Shown one piece after another: positions 1 to 8,388 of a stretch of DNA of 21,393 bases. A model generated the notes under the pieces. The model saw only the letters and a program-made list of their open reading frames with translations. It made no database searches and had not been told where the DNA came from. The stretch covers positions 1-21,393 of the forward strand of contig CALEYL010000002.1 in the NCBI GenBank assembly GCA_937926205.1. The letters run 5' to 3'. Position 1 is the first letter of the stretch. Every line of letters begins with the position of its first letter. The stretch is from an uncultured Saprospiraceae bacterium (GTDB lineage: Bacteria; Bacteroidota; Bacteroidia; Chitinophagales; Saprospiraceae). The position numbers and the translations under genes are program-made.

Positions 1-39
1 GAAAAGAATCAAATGTGGTAATAGGATACAATATAAAGA

Positions 40-70
40 TGTGTATAAACCGTAGATACCGGCCGGCAGG
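40..70 (-). repeat. 31-bp outward-facing repeat, left copy
   Basis: Read on the minus strand, this stretch begins CCTGCC and ends with the 16-mer CTACGGTTTATACACA. The same 16-mer ends the stretch at 21330-21360 on the plus strand, and the 15 bases before it match at all but four positions. It lies about 45 bases downstream of the stop of the response-regulator gene and points out of the window. It may be a dispersed repeat or a shared promoter-region element. The match is read directly; the role is inferred. Confidence 0.6.
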
Positions 71-114
71 TAAAGCTCAGACACCAGACTAAATGCACGG
101 ACATTATTTAGACA

Positions 115-855
115 CTATCTCATCACCAGTTCCAAAAACTCCTGGCGTTTGCTCCGTGCGACCGGCACCAAACGGCTATTGCTCATAAGAACATCGCCAT
201 CGGCGCGGATAAATTTTTTGATGTGGTGTAAATTGATCAGGTGTGAATGGTGCGCCCGATAGAAAAAATCGAAATTCAACATCTCTTCCACCTCTTTCAG
301 CGACTTGGAAACCAATACCGATTCTCCGTCCTGAAGCCAGATGCGGGTATAGCTGCCGTCTGAGTCGCAATGAATGATGTCTGTAATCTCAATAAACAAC
401 AACCCTTCGAGGGTCGAAATGACCATCTTTTGGGCTACAGTCTGGCGCAAAGGGTTGAATTGCTGCAACACATCGTACTGCTGAAGGTCGGGAAGCTGGG
501 GAGACTGTGTCGCTTTTTTGACGGCGGCAACCAGTTCTTCTTCAGAAAGGGGCTTCAGGAGGTAGTCCAGTGCGCTGTATTTGAAAGCGCGCACAGCGTA
601 TTGGTTGTATGCCGTTGTGAAAATGACTTTAAATTGCACCGGATGACATTGATTCAGTACTTCAAAGCCATTTAGTTTTGGCATTTCTATGTCTAAAAAA
701 ACCAAATCGGGTTTATCCCTAAGAATGGCGCTTACGCCTTCCACAGAATCTGTATAAGCGCCAATGACATCGAGCTCGGGGCAATGATTGGCTGCTAAAT
801 GTTTGAGCAGGGCAATGCTTTGCGGCTCATCGTCAAGGAAAATGGTACGCAACAT
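115..855 (-). CDS. LytTR-family response regulator (two-component system)
   Basis: A 246-residue cytoplasmic DNA-binding response regulator of the LytR/AlgR type. Residues 1-120 form a receiver domain. It has the acidic pair D8-D9, the probable phospho-acceptor D55 in LVFLDIEMP, the conserved threonines near 80-81, and K101 in LLKP. From about residue 140 to the end is a LytTR DNA-binding domain, with FFYRAHHSHLINLHHIKKF as its typical signature. The gene starts only 2 bases after the stop of the sensor kinase (858-3980), so the two are co-transcribed and almost certainly a cognate pair. In this family the receiver is phosphorylated by a LytS-like kinase and LytTR binds direct repeats in target promoters. 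The target genes cannot be deduced from this window. Confidence 0.95.
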   Translation of the reverse strand: MLRTIFLDDEPQSIALLKHLAANHCPELDVIGAYTDSVEGVSAILRDKPDLVFLDIEMPKLNGFEVLNQCHPVQFKVIFTTAYNQYAVRAFKYSALDYLLKPLSEEELVAAVKKATQSPQLPDLQQYDVLQQFNPLRQTVAQKMVISTLEGLLFIEITDIIHCDSDGSYTRIWLQDGESVLVSKSLKEVEEMLNFDFFYRAHHSHLINLHHIKKFIRADGDVLMSNSRLVPVARSKRQEFLELVMR

Positions 856-857
856 GG

Positions 858-3800
858 TTAAGCTTCTTTTGGTATCGGAATAATCAAAATGACCCTCGTT
901 CCCTTTCCTTCCCCCTTTTCGTCAAACAAATCTTCTATGTGCACGGTAGCAGAGGTGCGGTAAATTTCATTAATGATTTTGATGCGTTCGTCGGTTACCT
1001 GCATGCCGTGGCTTTTGTGGGTTACTGCGCTGCGGCTTTTCAGCTCGGCAGCTTTTTTGCGGCCAATACCGTTGTCTTCTACTTTGATCACCAATGCGCC
1101 ATTGTTTTGCGAAACTTCGAGTGAAAGCAGCCCCTCGTTTCCTTCCCGGTTCATCAGACCATGCCAGATGGCATTCTCTATGTAAGGTTGTACCAGCATA
1201 GGCGGCAACTCAAAGGCATCGGGGTCAAGCGTTTCCGGCACAGTGATGGAATAAGTAAAACGGCCGCCGTAGCGCATTTGCTCCAGTTCAATGTAGTAAC
1301 GCAGTGTATCGAGTTCGTCGCGCAGGCTGATGTATTCTGACCGGGAGGCGTCGAGAACCCGGCGGATCAATTTAGAGAATTTCTGGAGATAACCGGAAGC
1401 ATTTTTTGGATCGTTGAGCAGGATAAAAGTGTTGATAGAATTCAGGCAATTGAATACAAAATGGGGATTCATCTGTGCGCGGAGGGCTGCCAATTCTACT
1501 TCCGCTACCTGTCTGGAAAACTCAGCCACTTCCCGTTGTAATTCTGCCTCGCGTTGTTTGTACCCGGCTTCGCGTTCGCGCACCTCTGCCTGATGGCGCA
1601 CCGCCCTGATTCTGTATTGGAAATAAGCATATCCGGAAAAAAGCAATACGCTGATTGCCAGCGTTCTGAACCACCAGGTTGCCCACCAGGGCGGGAGAAT
1701 GCTGAACATAAAAAGAGCAGGCTGTTCGTTCCAGACGCCTGCACTATTGGAGGCAAGCACCTTGAAGGTATAATCACCGGGAGCGAGGTTGGTGTAGTTA
1801 ACGCTGCGGGTTTGGGTAGGCGCTGACCAGCCTTCACCGGAACCTTCCAGGGCGTATCGAAATTGCATGCGCTCCGATTGGGTAAAATTGATCGCCGTGA
1901 AATCAAAAGACAGAAAATTTTGGGAATAGCCAAGTTTCATTGGTTTGCTGGCCACCGAATCAGGAGTAAAAGGAACGGCCTGGTTTCTGATTTTTAAGAG
2001 GTTGATGAGTGGCTTTGCCGGCGCCTCATTTTTATCTGCCAGTTGCGGATCAAAATGAAAATTGGCACTGAGCAGGGTAATGTAATATTCGTTTCCGATT
2101 TCAGAGCGACCCTTTACTGCGCCGGTATAATTTCGCAGATAGGAAGCGCCGCCCGGCGCCAAATACCATTTAAAAGTCTTTTTTTCAGTATCCATACGGC
2201 AAAGCCCGTGATTGGTGAGCAGCCACAGGTAGCCTGAATTGTCGAAAAAAACGTGATAACAGGCTGTATTGATGAAAAGATGCTGCTCATCAAAAAATTC
2301 GGTTTTGGTTGTAGACGGATCGTAACAACCCAGGGATCCGCGCGTCCCAAACCAGATTCGCCCTTTTTTATCGAATGCCATTTCGTAGCTGCCGGTGATT
2401 CCGCCATCACCCATGTTACTCTCCGTTAATTTTTCTACACTGCCGGTAGTCCGGTTCACCCGGTGGATGCCAAAAAAGCCTGAAGTGATGATGTTTCCTT
2501 CTGCGTCCGGCAGGATATAAGCCAGCGATTGACCGGACATTCCCCCGCGTATCTCTGGGCCAATAGCAGAAAACCTGTTTTTTCCCGTCAGTGAGTTGTA
2601 CAAAACAACACCGCCAACCGCCATCATCCACAATTCATCGTTATCCATCGGCACAATTTGGGTAACAGGCGCCCGGTTACCTGGTGTTTTGATCGCCACA
2701 AACCGAAAAGTAAGGCCGTCTTCAGAAACTGCTGCGCCTTTTCTGCCGGCCATCCAGAGTCTTCCCCGCCCGTCGTAAACAATATCTTCGATGTAGCGCG
2801 CTTCATCCGTTTTGAACAGCCATTGCAATACTTGTCTCGTTTTTGTATCATAGCGTACCAAACCGCTGCCCTCCACGGCAACCCACCAAATGGAAGTGTT
2901 TGAATGGTCGGGCAGTATTTTGATCACCTGGGTCAGGTTTTCTTCGCGCAGAAATGGAAATCGAACCGGCTGGAATTGCTGATCGTTGAGGTCTAATTTG
3001 ATCAAGCCCCCCTGATCGGTCGTCAGCCAAAGCATATGGTCATCAAACCGGCTGATGTTGTTTAAACCCACCGCAGGCAGCCCATTAGGAAGATAGGGAT
3101 CGTGGCTGATATGACCGGTAAAGCGTTTGCTTTCCATATCAAATAGAACTATGCCGTCGCTTGTGGAAGGAATCCAAAGGATGTTTTCACCTGTTAGCCG
3201 GGGAAAAACAGTAAAATCACCGGCAATATTGCGCAACCCTTTTTCATAAAACCGGCCAGCTGGAAATTCCGTTATTATGCCCGATTTTGTATCCAGCATG
3301 GCAATCTGATTGGCTTCGAGAAACCAGATACGCCCCTTTTTATCTGCATAAATTCCATTAATATTCGACCTTCTCGGGAAAAAGGTCAAAACTTCTGTCG
3401 TCGGGTTGTAACGATACAAACCCGTTAAAAAAACAGTAAACCAAATGTCTCCGGAAGCATCCATACACAAGTCAAAAGATGCTTCAATTTCTGCCTTGAG
3501 CGGCGTGAGTTCAAGGGTTCGGGTGTTTAACCGAAAAGGTCTTTCCCCACTGGTCAGCCAAATGGTCTCTTTTCCGTCAAAAATCATTTTTCGAGGAGCA
3601 AACTCAAAGCTGGTGTCGCGGGGACTGATGTAGTTGAACCGGTCATGGGCTTCATCGTACCAGCAAAGGCCGGCGCCGTGACAGATCCATAAACGGCCGG
3701 AATTGTCCAAAACAAATTCAGCTTCTATGGCATTGCGCAGACCGCCGGGGGTGTTTTCATTGAAGGGGTAATTTCTGAAAGAAACCCCGTCAAACCGGCT

Positions 3801-3980
3801 CAGACCGCTGTGGTGTGATACCCACAAATATCCATGCCGGTCTGTTGCTGTGGCCCATGTCAGGTTATTCGCCAGGCCCTGATTTTTTGTGTACGTGGTG
3901 AACTTCAGGTTGTTTAAAGCCTGCGCCTGAATTAGACTTTCACAACACAAAATGAGAAGGAAAAGTAGAAACTGCCGCAT
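858..3980 (-). CDS. Sensor histidine kinase with Reg_prop propeller, Y_Y_Y and LytS-type kinase domains
   Basis: A 1040-residue membrane sensor kinase. After a signal peptide (MRQFLLFLLILCCESLIQAQ) come many short repeats of the type GxLWxxT.xGLxRYD. These are Reg_prop two-component propeller repeats and fill roughly residues 30-650. A Y_Y_Y domain follows (about 690-755, with FRYALEG and NYTNLAPGDYTFKVLASN). One membrane helix lies near 770-790, then a charged coiled coil. The His_kinase domain has its phospho-acceptor H at about 840 in QMNPHFVFNCLN, and the ATPase domain has NAIWHG and EDNGIG. The start at 3980 is preferred over an in-frame TTG at 4010: it is preceded by AAGGGAG, and the TTG lies inside a -7 promoter box. 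The propeller probably senses a periplasmic ligand. Unlike the SusR-type hybrid regulators of Bacteroides, the regulator here is a separate gene. Confidence 0.93.
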   Translation of the reverse strand: MRQFLLFLLILCCESLIQAQALNNLKFTTYTKNQGLANNLTWATATDRHGYLWVSHHSGLSRFDGVSFRNYPFNENTPGGLRNAIEAEFVLDNSGRLWICHGAGLCWYDEAHDRFNYISPRDTSFEFAPRKMIFDGKETIWLTSGERPFRLNTRTLELTPLKAEIEASFDLCMDASGDIWFTVFLTGLYRYNPTTEVLTFFPRRSNINGIYADKKGRIWFLEANQIAMLDTKSGIITEFPAGRFYEKGLRNIAGDFTVFPRLTGENILWIPSTSDGIVLFDMESKRFTGHISHDPYLPNGLPAVGLNNISRFDDHMLWLTTDQGGLIKLDLNDQQFQPVRFPFLREENLTQVIKILPDHSNTSIWWVAVEGSGLVRYDTKTRQVLQWLFKTDEARYIEDIVYDGRGRLWMAGRKGAAVSEDGLTFRFVAIKTPGNRAPVTQIVPMDNDELWMMAVGGVVLYNSLTGKNRFSAIGPEIRGGMSGQSLAYILPDAEGNIITSGFFGIHRVNRTTGSVEKLTESNMGDGGITGSYEMAFDKKGRIWFGTRGSLGCYDPSTTKTEFFDEQHLFINTACYHVFFDNSGYLWLLTNHGLCRMDTEKKTFKWYLAPGGASYLRNYTGAVKGRSEIGNEYYITLLSANFHFDPQLADKNEAPAKPLINLLKIRNQAVPFTPDSVASKPMKLGYSQNFLSFDFTAINFTQSERMQFRYALEGSGEGWSAPTQTRSVNYTNLAPGDYTFKVLASNSAGVWNEQPALFMFSILPPWWATWWFRTLAISVLLFSGYAYFQYRIRAVRHQAEVREREAGYKQREAELQREVAEFSRQVAEVELAALRAQMNPHFVFNCLNSINTFILLNDPKNASGYLQKFSKLIRRVLDASRSEYISLRDELDTLRYYIELEQMRYGGRFTYSITVPETLDPDAFELPPMLVQPYIENAIWHGLMNREGNEGLLSLEVSQNNGALVIKVEDNGIGRKKAAELKSRSAVTHKSHGMQVTDERIKIINEIYRTSATVHIEDLFDEKGEGKGTRVILIIPIPKEA

Positions 3981-4007
3981 GTCTCCCTTTTTGTTGATGT
4001 TATAGAA

Positions 4008-4015
4008 CAAAGTTA
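4008..4015 (-). promoter_or_regulatory. Bacteroidota -7 box for the kinase/regulator operon
   Basis: TAACTTTG on the minus strand matches the Bacteroidota -7 consensus TAnnTTTG exactly and ends 27 bases before the chosen kinase start. I see no clear -33 TTTG at the usual spacing, so the call rests on the -7 box and its position. Confidence 0.5.
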
Positions 4016-4045
4016 GGGAAACTTCCTGAATGTCAGTTCTTTAGA

Positions 4046-4065
4046 AGTTGTCAGTTTGCAGTTGG
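4046..4065. repeat. Short degenerate CAGTTNG heptad repeat
   Basis: Adjacent units AGTTGT, CAGTTTG and CAGTTGG sit in the intergenic stretch 4016-4154, with further GTTG-rich sequence around 4080-4115. Such runs are common between genes in Bacteroidota. No gene or clear hairpin was seen in this gap. Confidence 0.35.
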
Positions 4066-4154
4066 TGAGAATTCGCCGATGGTTGACAGAAATGGGTTTG
4101 TAGTTGGTTGGAAAGTAAAGTAGATCGCACAAAAGGCACATTCCGGGGATCAGG

Positions 4155-4346
4155 CTATCGGTTTAAAACCCGAACGAGGCGATAAACCCCAACAACGCCT
4201 AATATAAAGATGCCAGCGAACAATATAGAATAAACTGAACTGCTGGCAAAAGACAATAAGAAAGGTCCCAGGAAGTACAATAATATTCCTCCCAACAAGA
4301 TCACAACGGGGATAGTGATCAAAATGTCTGCGACGTGTTTTTTCAT
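4155..4346 (-). CDS. Small two-helix membrane protein
   Basis: A 63-residue protein with a basic N-terminus (MKKHVAD), two hydrophobic helices (about residues 8-33 and 38-57) and a basic tail ending RLVRVLNR. It fits a small inner-membrane protein of unknown function. A longer overlapping frame (4150-4389) does not look protein-like in composition. The gene lies 58 bases downstream of nadA on the same strand and may be read from the nadA promoter. No family is recognised. The hydrophobic pattern is the main support, so expression is uncertain. Confidence 0.55.
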   Translation of the reverse strand: MKKHVADILITIPVVILLGGILLYFLGPFLLSFASSSVYSILFAGIFILGVVGVYRLVRVLNR

Positions 4347-4404
4347 GGATTAGAGCATTTTTGGAAGCTGGAAAGTACAACTGCCCCAAAGCTTCGCAAA
4401 GAAA

Positions 4405-5415
4405 TTACCCTGCCAGGCCCGCTTTTGCCGATACGTCCAGCATGCGGTCGATACAGGCTCTGCCTTCTTCAATAATGTGTTGTGGCAGCTCGATTTCCGG
4501 CAATTCGTATTGCATGCAGAGATAAAGTTTTTCCATCGTGTTGCGCTTCATGTGCGGGCATTCGTTGCAGGCGCAGGTGTTGTTTGGCGGCGCGGGTATG
4601 AATGTTTTATGCGGCGAAGCTTTCTGCATCTGATGCAGAATTCCGGCTTCCGTTGCTACAATAAATTCTTTGGCTTCACTGGCTATGGTGTATTTCAGAA
4701 GACCTGTCGTAGAGCCAATGTAGTCTGCCTGATCCAGAATATGCGTTTCGCATTCCGGGTGAGCAATGAACAAGGCTTTGGGATGGCGCACGCGCAGCTT
4801 TGCAATTTTTTCTGCGGAGAATATTTCGTGAACCATGCAGGAACCGTTCCAGAGTACCATGTCGCGGCCTGTTTTTTTAACGAGGTAGCGACCCAGGTTG
4901 ATGTCGGGGGCAAAAATGATTTTTTGATCTTTAGGGATGCTGTCTATGATGTGTACTGCATTGGTAGAGGTGCAGCAAATGTCAGTCAGGGTTTTCAGTT
5001 CAGCCGTGCAGTTGATATAGCTCACCACAACGTGGTCGGGGTATTTTTCTTTGAATTGACGGAAAAGTGGCGCCGGACAGGAATCTGCCAGCGAACAGCC
5101 TGCTTTTAAATCGGGCAGCAACACCTTTTTAGAAGGGGAGAGGATTTTTGCTGTTTCTGCCATAAAGTGCACCCCCGCAAAAACGATGATGTCGGCTTCT
5201 GTTTTGGCGGCTTGCTGCGAAAGGCCAAGGCTGTCGCCGATGTAGTCTGCAACATCCTGAATCTCAGATTCCTGGTAGTAATGTGCCAGAATAACGGCAT
5301 TCTTTTCCCGTTTTAGTCGCTGAATTTCCGCAACAAGATCGAGCGAAGGATCTACCTCCAGATCCAGAAAACCATTTTTATCCAGGTACTTTTCAGCAGT
5401 CGCCAATGCCGTCAT
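4405..5415 (-). CDS. nadA: Quinolinate synthase NadA
   Basis: A 336-residue quinolinate synthase. It condenses iminoaspartate with dihydroxyacetone phosphate to quinolinate in de novo NAD synthesis, using a [4Fe-4S] cluster in the cytoplasm. Family motifs include ILAHYYQ (about residues 42-48), DSLGLSQQA, FMAETAKIL, PDLKAGCSLADSCP, VSYINCTAE, GSCMVHE and the late CACNECP. Likely cluster ligands are C107, C193 and one cysteine of the last motif, by analogy with characterised NadA proteins. The start at 5415 gives the usual family length. An upstream in-frame TTG at 5457 lies inside a -7 promoter box and is rejected. No nadB or nadC is visible nearby, so nadA stands apart from the rest of its pathway here. 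Confidence 0.95.
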   Translation of the reverse strand: MTALATAEKYLDKNGFLDLEVDPSLDLVAEIQRLKREKNAVILAHYYQESEIQDVADYIGDSLGLSQQAAKTEADIIVFAGVHFMAETAKILSPSKKVLLPDLKAGCSLADSCPAPLFRQFKEKYPDHVVVSYINCTAELKTLTDICCTSTNAVHIIDSIPKDQKIIFAPDINLGRYLVKKTGRDMVLWNGSCMVHEIFSAEKIAKLRVRHPKALFIAHPECETHILDQADYIGSTTGLLKYTIASEAKEFIVATEAGILHQMQKASPHKTFIPAPPNNTCACNECPHMKRNTMEKLYLCMQYELPEIELPQHIIEEGRACIDRMLDVSAKAGLAG

Positions 5416-5454
5416 GCGTTCGTTTTTTTGACGTAAAATGATACTTTGACAACA

Positions 5455-5462
5455 CAAAGATA
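5455..5462 (-). promoter_or_regulatory. -7 promoter box of nadA
   Basis: TATCTTTG on the minus strand matches TAnnTTTG exactly, 39 bases before the nadA start. A perfect inverted repeat (5476-5500) lies where the -33 element should be. Confidence 0.5.
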
Positions 5463-5475
5463 AGGAAAATGGTTT

Positions 5476-5500
5476 ACTTAGTTTGAAATTGAAACTAAGT
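5476..5500. promoter_or_regulatory. Inverted repeat upstream of nadA (candidate operator)
   Basis: Arms ACTTAGTTT (5476-5484) and AAACTAAGT (5492-5500) are perfectly complementary around a 7-base spacer. The repeat is AT-rich and sits 13 bases upstream of the nadA -7 box, over the expected -33 region. That is the position of a repressor operator. It also lies 10 bases after the stop of the upstream beta-helix gene (5511), so a weak terminator is the alternative. No regulator is identified. Confidence 0.4.
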
Positions 5501-5510
5501 TTAACAACCT

Positions 5511-7025
5511 TTACTGGCGTTCAAAGCAGCCAATGTCCGGTCGCTCGGTGTCGCGGGTATTGTTTTCAAGGTCATTGCTGATGAGGATATTGAAATCAGG
5601 AGGACGAACCGGCGTTGCCCGTTCAATGGCGATAGACAGGGAGTCGAGGTGGTAATCGTCTTCGTTGAGGTCTTTGAAAAGCTTGTCTTCGCGTACGCCA
5701 TTGATGCAAGCGGTACAAAGGGTTTCAAAAAAATCAGCGTAAAGATTGTTTTGTTGGTCCAGTAAGTCGTCTACGCGGACTACACAGTTTTGGAAATTCA
5801 CCTTAAACATGTCCGGCGTCTGCCTGCTGGTAATGTCGGACAGCTGTAGCTGGTCGCGCCGGGAGCCAAAAAAGATACAATTGTAGAAACCGGCAATCAG
5901 CCTGTAATCATTGCGATAAGCACACACTAATGGGTCATCGTAGCAATAAAAATTGCTCATGCCAATAGCAGCGGCATCCACGCCATAACTGGCAGCTGTA
6001 CAATAAATAAAGCGGTAATCGCCGCCGTTGAGCAATTGGATGGAGTTGGAATTGTTGTTGTAAAACAGACAGTTACGGGCTTCAATGGTGCTGTGAAAGC
6101 CAATCAGACCATTTCCTGCGGTATTGTAAATTTGGGAATTCGACAACCGGACTTCCGCTGTAGAATCAGCATATACGCCAAAAGAGCAATTTTTGATGGT
6201 CGTATACTCGAAGACATTGCCTTTGCTGCCTTTGCCCAGAATGATGCCATACCATTGGGCAACTTCGTCCTGAAAACCTTCCTCCAGACGGTCTCCCTGC
6301 ACGACGATGGGATTTTCCGCTGTGCCCAGCATCCGGATTTTTCCTTTGCTCAGGGTATACAGGATGCCGTCGTTGAACACGCCGAAAACATCATTTCGGG
6401 CGATACCGCCGTGTACGTAAATGCGCGTACCGGCTGCCACTTCCAGCGCACAGCTGTCGATCAGAATTTCTCCGTAGATGACATAAGGCTTGGGGTCGTC
6501 CCAGCGAATGACACCATTGTCGCAACTCAAAATCACCGGCACACCTTTGTTGAACCGGCTGGGGAAATAATTGGCATTTTGCCCCCAGGCCTCCAGTTTT
6601 ACTTCCTGAAGGTTGCCATTGGTTTCGAACTCAATTTTATCTTCCAGCACGAAAGGACTGACCGAAAGCGGCTGGTCGGGGTCTATGGTTACCTCCACAA
6701 AAACATAAATGCTGTCGTTCGGCCAAATTTCAATATCGTTCAGTTCATCACCGGGGAAGCCGTCTATGTTCATCCGAAAATTCACGCCTGTCTGGCCAAC
6801 AATCCGGGCATGAGATATGAGAATGGGCTGATCGTGGCGGTTGTAGATTTTAAAAGACCGGGTTGCCGACCCCAATTGGGTGAAAACGGTGTCGAAACGC
6901 AGCGTATCCAGAGAAAATTCCAGTTTAGCGTTGCTGTCTGTAATGTACGCGTCGTTTTTATCGCAGGCCAGAAAAGAGAGCAGCAGGCCGACAGCCGCAC
7001 CAAGAATAAAATAAGACTTTTTCAT
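5511..7025 (-). CDS. Right-handed parallel beta-helix lipoprotein
   Basis: A 504-residue outer-envelope lipoprotein. The signal peptide MKKSYFILGAAVGLLLSFLAC has a lipobox ending at C21. Residues about 30-150 form a beta-rich N-terminal region with an ITDSNAKLEFSLDTLRFDTVF start. Residues about 165-400 carry beta-helix repeats with regular N/C ladders (KNCSFGVYADS, SNSQIYNTAGNGLIG, NCLFYNNNSNSIQ). The C-terminus ends in ERPDIGCFERQ, a closing motif common in such helices. No catalytic residues of pectate lyases can be assigned, so a binding or structural role is as likely as polysaccharide cleavage. The start at 7025 is chosen for the signal peptide; TACATTTG 25 bases upstream supports it. 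Confidence 0.85.
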   Translation of the reverse strand: MKKSYFILGAAVGLLLSFLACDKNDAYITDSNAKLEFSLDTLRFDTVFTQLGSATRSFKIYNRHDQPILISHARIVGQTGVNFRMNIDGFPGDELNDIEIWPNDSIYVFVEVTIDPDQPLSVSPFVLEDKIEFETNGNLQEVKLEAWGQNANYFPSRFNKGVPVILSCDNGVIRWDDPKPYVIYGEILIDSCALEVAAGTRIYVHGGIARNDVFGVFNDGILYTLSKGKIRMLGTAENPIVVQGDRLEEGFQDEVAQWYGIILGKGSKGNVFEYTTIKNCSFGVYADSTAEVRLSNSQIYNTAGNGLIGFHSTIEARNCLFYNNNSNSIQLLNGGDYRFIYCTAASYGVDAAAIGMSNFYCYDDPLVCAYRNDYRLIAGFYNCIFFGSRRDQLQLSDITSRQTPDMFKVNFQNCVVRVDDLLDQQNNLYADFFETLCTACINGVREDKLFKDLNEDDYHLDSLSIAIERATPVRPPDFNILISNDLENNTRDTERPDIGCFERQ

Positions 7026-7050
7026 GCTGAGTATTTGAAAATCAATGTTG

Positions 7051-7058
7051 CAAATGTA
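7051..7058 (-). promoter_or_regulatory. -7 promoter box of the beta-helix lipoprotein gene
   Basis: TACATTTG on the minus strand matches TAnnTTTG exactly, 25 bases before the start at 7025. A near-match to the -33 box (TTTC) lies 18 bases further upstream. Confidence 0.5.
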
Positions 7059-7187
7059 GCAATAATTAGAGGCTGCGAAATATCCATTCCGGCGCATCGT
7101 CCGCCATGCGGCAAAAAGCAGGGGAGATACTCTTTACGAAACACCTTATTATTTATTGTTTTACATGTCGTTGTTTATTGTATTAAA

Positions 7188-7215
7188 TTGCGACCACTGA
7201 AAATTTTAACGTTTG
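7188..7215 (+). promoter_or_regulatory. Possible promoter of the sigma-factor operon
   Basis: TTG (7188-7190) is followed after 16 bases by TAACGTTTG (7207-7215), which is the -7 consensus with one extra base. It lies about 60 bases before the proposed sigma-factor start in an AT-rich divergent gap. This is a weak match. ECF operons often use their own sigma factor's promoter, whose consensus cannot be deduced from one copy. Confidence 0.25.
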
Positions 7216-7274
7216 ATGCAACCCCTTTAAGAGGGAGTTGTCTATTCATTCAGCCTCGAAAACATAACGAGACA

Positions 7275-7820
7275 TTGGACTACGCTAACACTCATCACGA
7301 CATCGTTGAACAATGCAAGCAGGGCAGCAGACATGCTCAGTTTGAGCTTTACAGACTTTATTCCAAAGCGATGTACAACATCTGCTTGCGTATGCTCAAC
7401 AGTGAGATGGATGCGGAAGACGTACTCCAGCACTCTTTTGTGGATGTTTTTTCAAAACTGGAATCGTTCCGGTATGAATCTTCCATAGGAGCCTGGATCA
7501 AAAGGATCGTGGTCAATAATTGCATCAACCACCTCAAGCGCGGTCGTCTGCGGTTTGAGGAGTTGGATGAAAAACACCAGAATGTTCTCGAAGAAGCGCC
7601 CTATGAAGCGCCCGGAATTAGTGTAGACCTGGTCAAAAAAGCCCTCACTGAATTGCCGGACGGATATCGGGTTGTTTTTTCACTGTACCTGCTGGAAGGC
7701 TACGATCACGAAGAAATTGCCGGAATTCTGAATATTTCGGAAGCGACTTCAAAATCTCAGTTTCACAGGGCAAAAAAGAGATTGAGGGAAATCCTCGAAT
7801 CTAAACACTATATCACATAA
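7275..7820 (+). CDS. ECF-type RNA polymerase sigma-70 factor
   Basis: A 181-residue ECF sigma factor if translation begins at the TTG at 7275, giving MDYANTHHDIVEQCKQG, which fits the family's usual N-terminus. There is no in-frame ATG close by; the reading frame runs open far upstream, but that part is antisense to the beta-helix gene. Region 2 covers about residues 22-90 (YSKAMYNICLRMLNS, DAEDVLQHSFVDVF), which binds core polymerase and the -10 element. Region 4 covers about 115-175 (LTELPDGYRVVFSLYLLEGYDHEEIAGILNISEATSKS split over two helices), a helix-turn-helix for the -35 element. A gap of 13 bases separates it from the next gene, a probable anti-sigma factor. The function call is firm; the start codon is not. 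Confidence 0.9.
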   Translation: MDYANTHHDIVEQCKQGSRHAQFELYRLYSKAMYNICLRMLNSEMDAEDVLQHSFVDVFSKLESFRYESSIGAWIKRIVVNNCINHLKRGRLRFEELDEKHQNVLEEAPYEAPGISVDLVKKALTELPDGYRVVFSLYLLEGYDHEEIAGILNISEATSKSQFHRAKKRLREILESKHYIT

Positions 7821-7833
7821 AAAACAAGCAGCA

Positions 7834-8388
7834 ATGCAACGCGATTTTATAGAACAATTTATCAACGATAACCGTGAAGCTTTTGACGACGCTACGCCCA
7901 GCCTTAAAGTTTGGGCCGGTATTGACAAAACGCTTGGCGCAGAAAGACCTCAGGCTAAACGGGTTTTCATGTGGTCTAAGGCCAGGATCGCCGCCTCCGT
8001 GGTCGCACTGATTGCCGTTGGCGCGTTGTTTGGCAGTTATCTGACCCGGGTAAATGATCAGGAAGTGGTTGCCTCGGCCGAGATGCTTTCGCCAGAGTTG
8101 CTCGAAACAGAGCAATATTACAGCAGTGAAGTACAAAAGCGGTATGCTAAACTTGCCAATTATCAGTATGATAAATCAGTCGATCAGGATCTGAAGCAAA
8201 TTGACCAGATTATGGACGAATTGCGTGCCGATCTGGCTGAGGTCCCCAAAGGTAAGGAAGAAGAAATCATCAGTAATCTTATCAAAAGCTACCAAACCAA
8301 AATCCGGATATTGGAGCGGGTGCTTGACAGAACGCAATCTAATCATTCAAATAGTTCAAAATCGGCAAACGATGAAGTTGGCATATAA
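7834..8388 (+). CDS. Probable membrane-anchored anti-sigma factor
   Basis: A 184-residue protein. Its N-terminal motif (FIEQFINDNREAFDDATPSLKVWAGID) is of the kind often found beside ECF sigma genes in Bacteroidota. A single membrane helix lies at about residues 50-69 (RIAASVVALIAVGALFGSYL). The periplasmic part has long charged helices (about 80-165) that may form a coiled coil. The N-terminus would hold the sigma factor in the cytoplasm while the periplasmic part senses the envelope; this is inferred from gene order and topology. No zinc-binding HxxxCxxC anti-sigma motif is present. The last 17 bases overlap the start of the next gene, suggesting translational coupling. Confidence 0.7.
   Translation: MQRDFIEQFINDNREAFDDATPSLKVWAGIDKTLGAERPQAKRVFMWSKARIAASVVALIAVGALFGSYLTRVNDQEVVASAEMLSPELLETEQYYSSEVQKRYAKLANYQYDKSVDQDLKQIDQIMDELRADLAEVPKGKEEEIISNLIKSYQTKIRILERVLDRTQSNHSNSSKSANDEVGI

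Noticed and set aside
89..111. Weak inverted repeat CTAAAT/ATTTAG after the response-regulator stop as a terminator
   Set aside because: Only six AT-rich pairs with a bulge and no T-tract; too weak to call.
4477..5109. 210-codon plus-strand open frame
   Set aside because: It is antisense to nadA and lacks any recognisable motif.
6036..7274. Long plus-strand open frame continuous with the sigma-factor gene
   Set aside because: It is antisense to the beta-helix lipoprotein, which has a signal peptide and clear repeats. The translated sequence shows no domain until the sigma factor begins near 7275.
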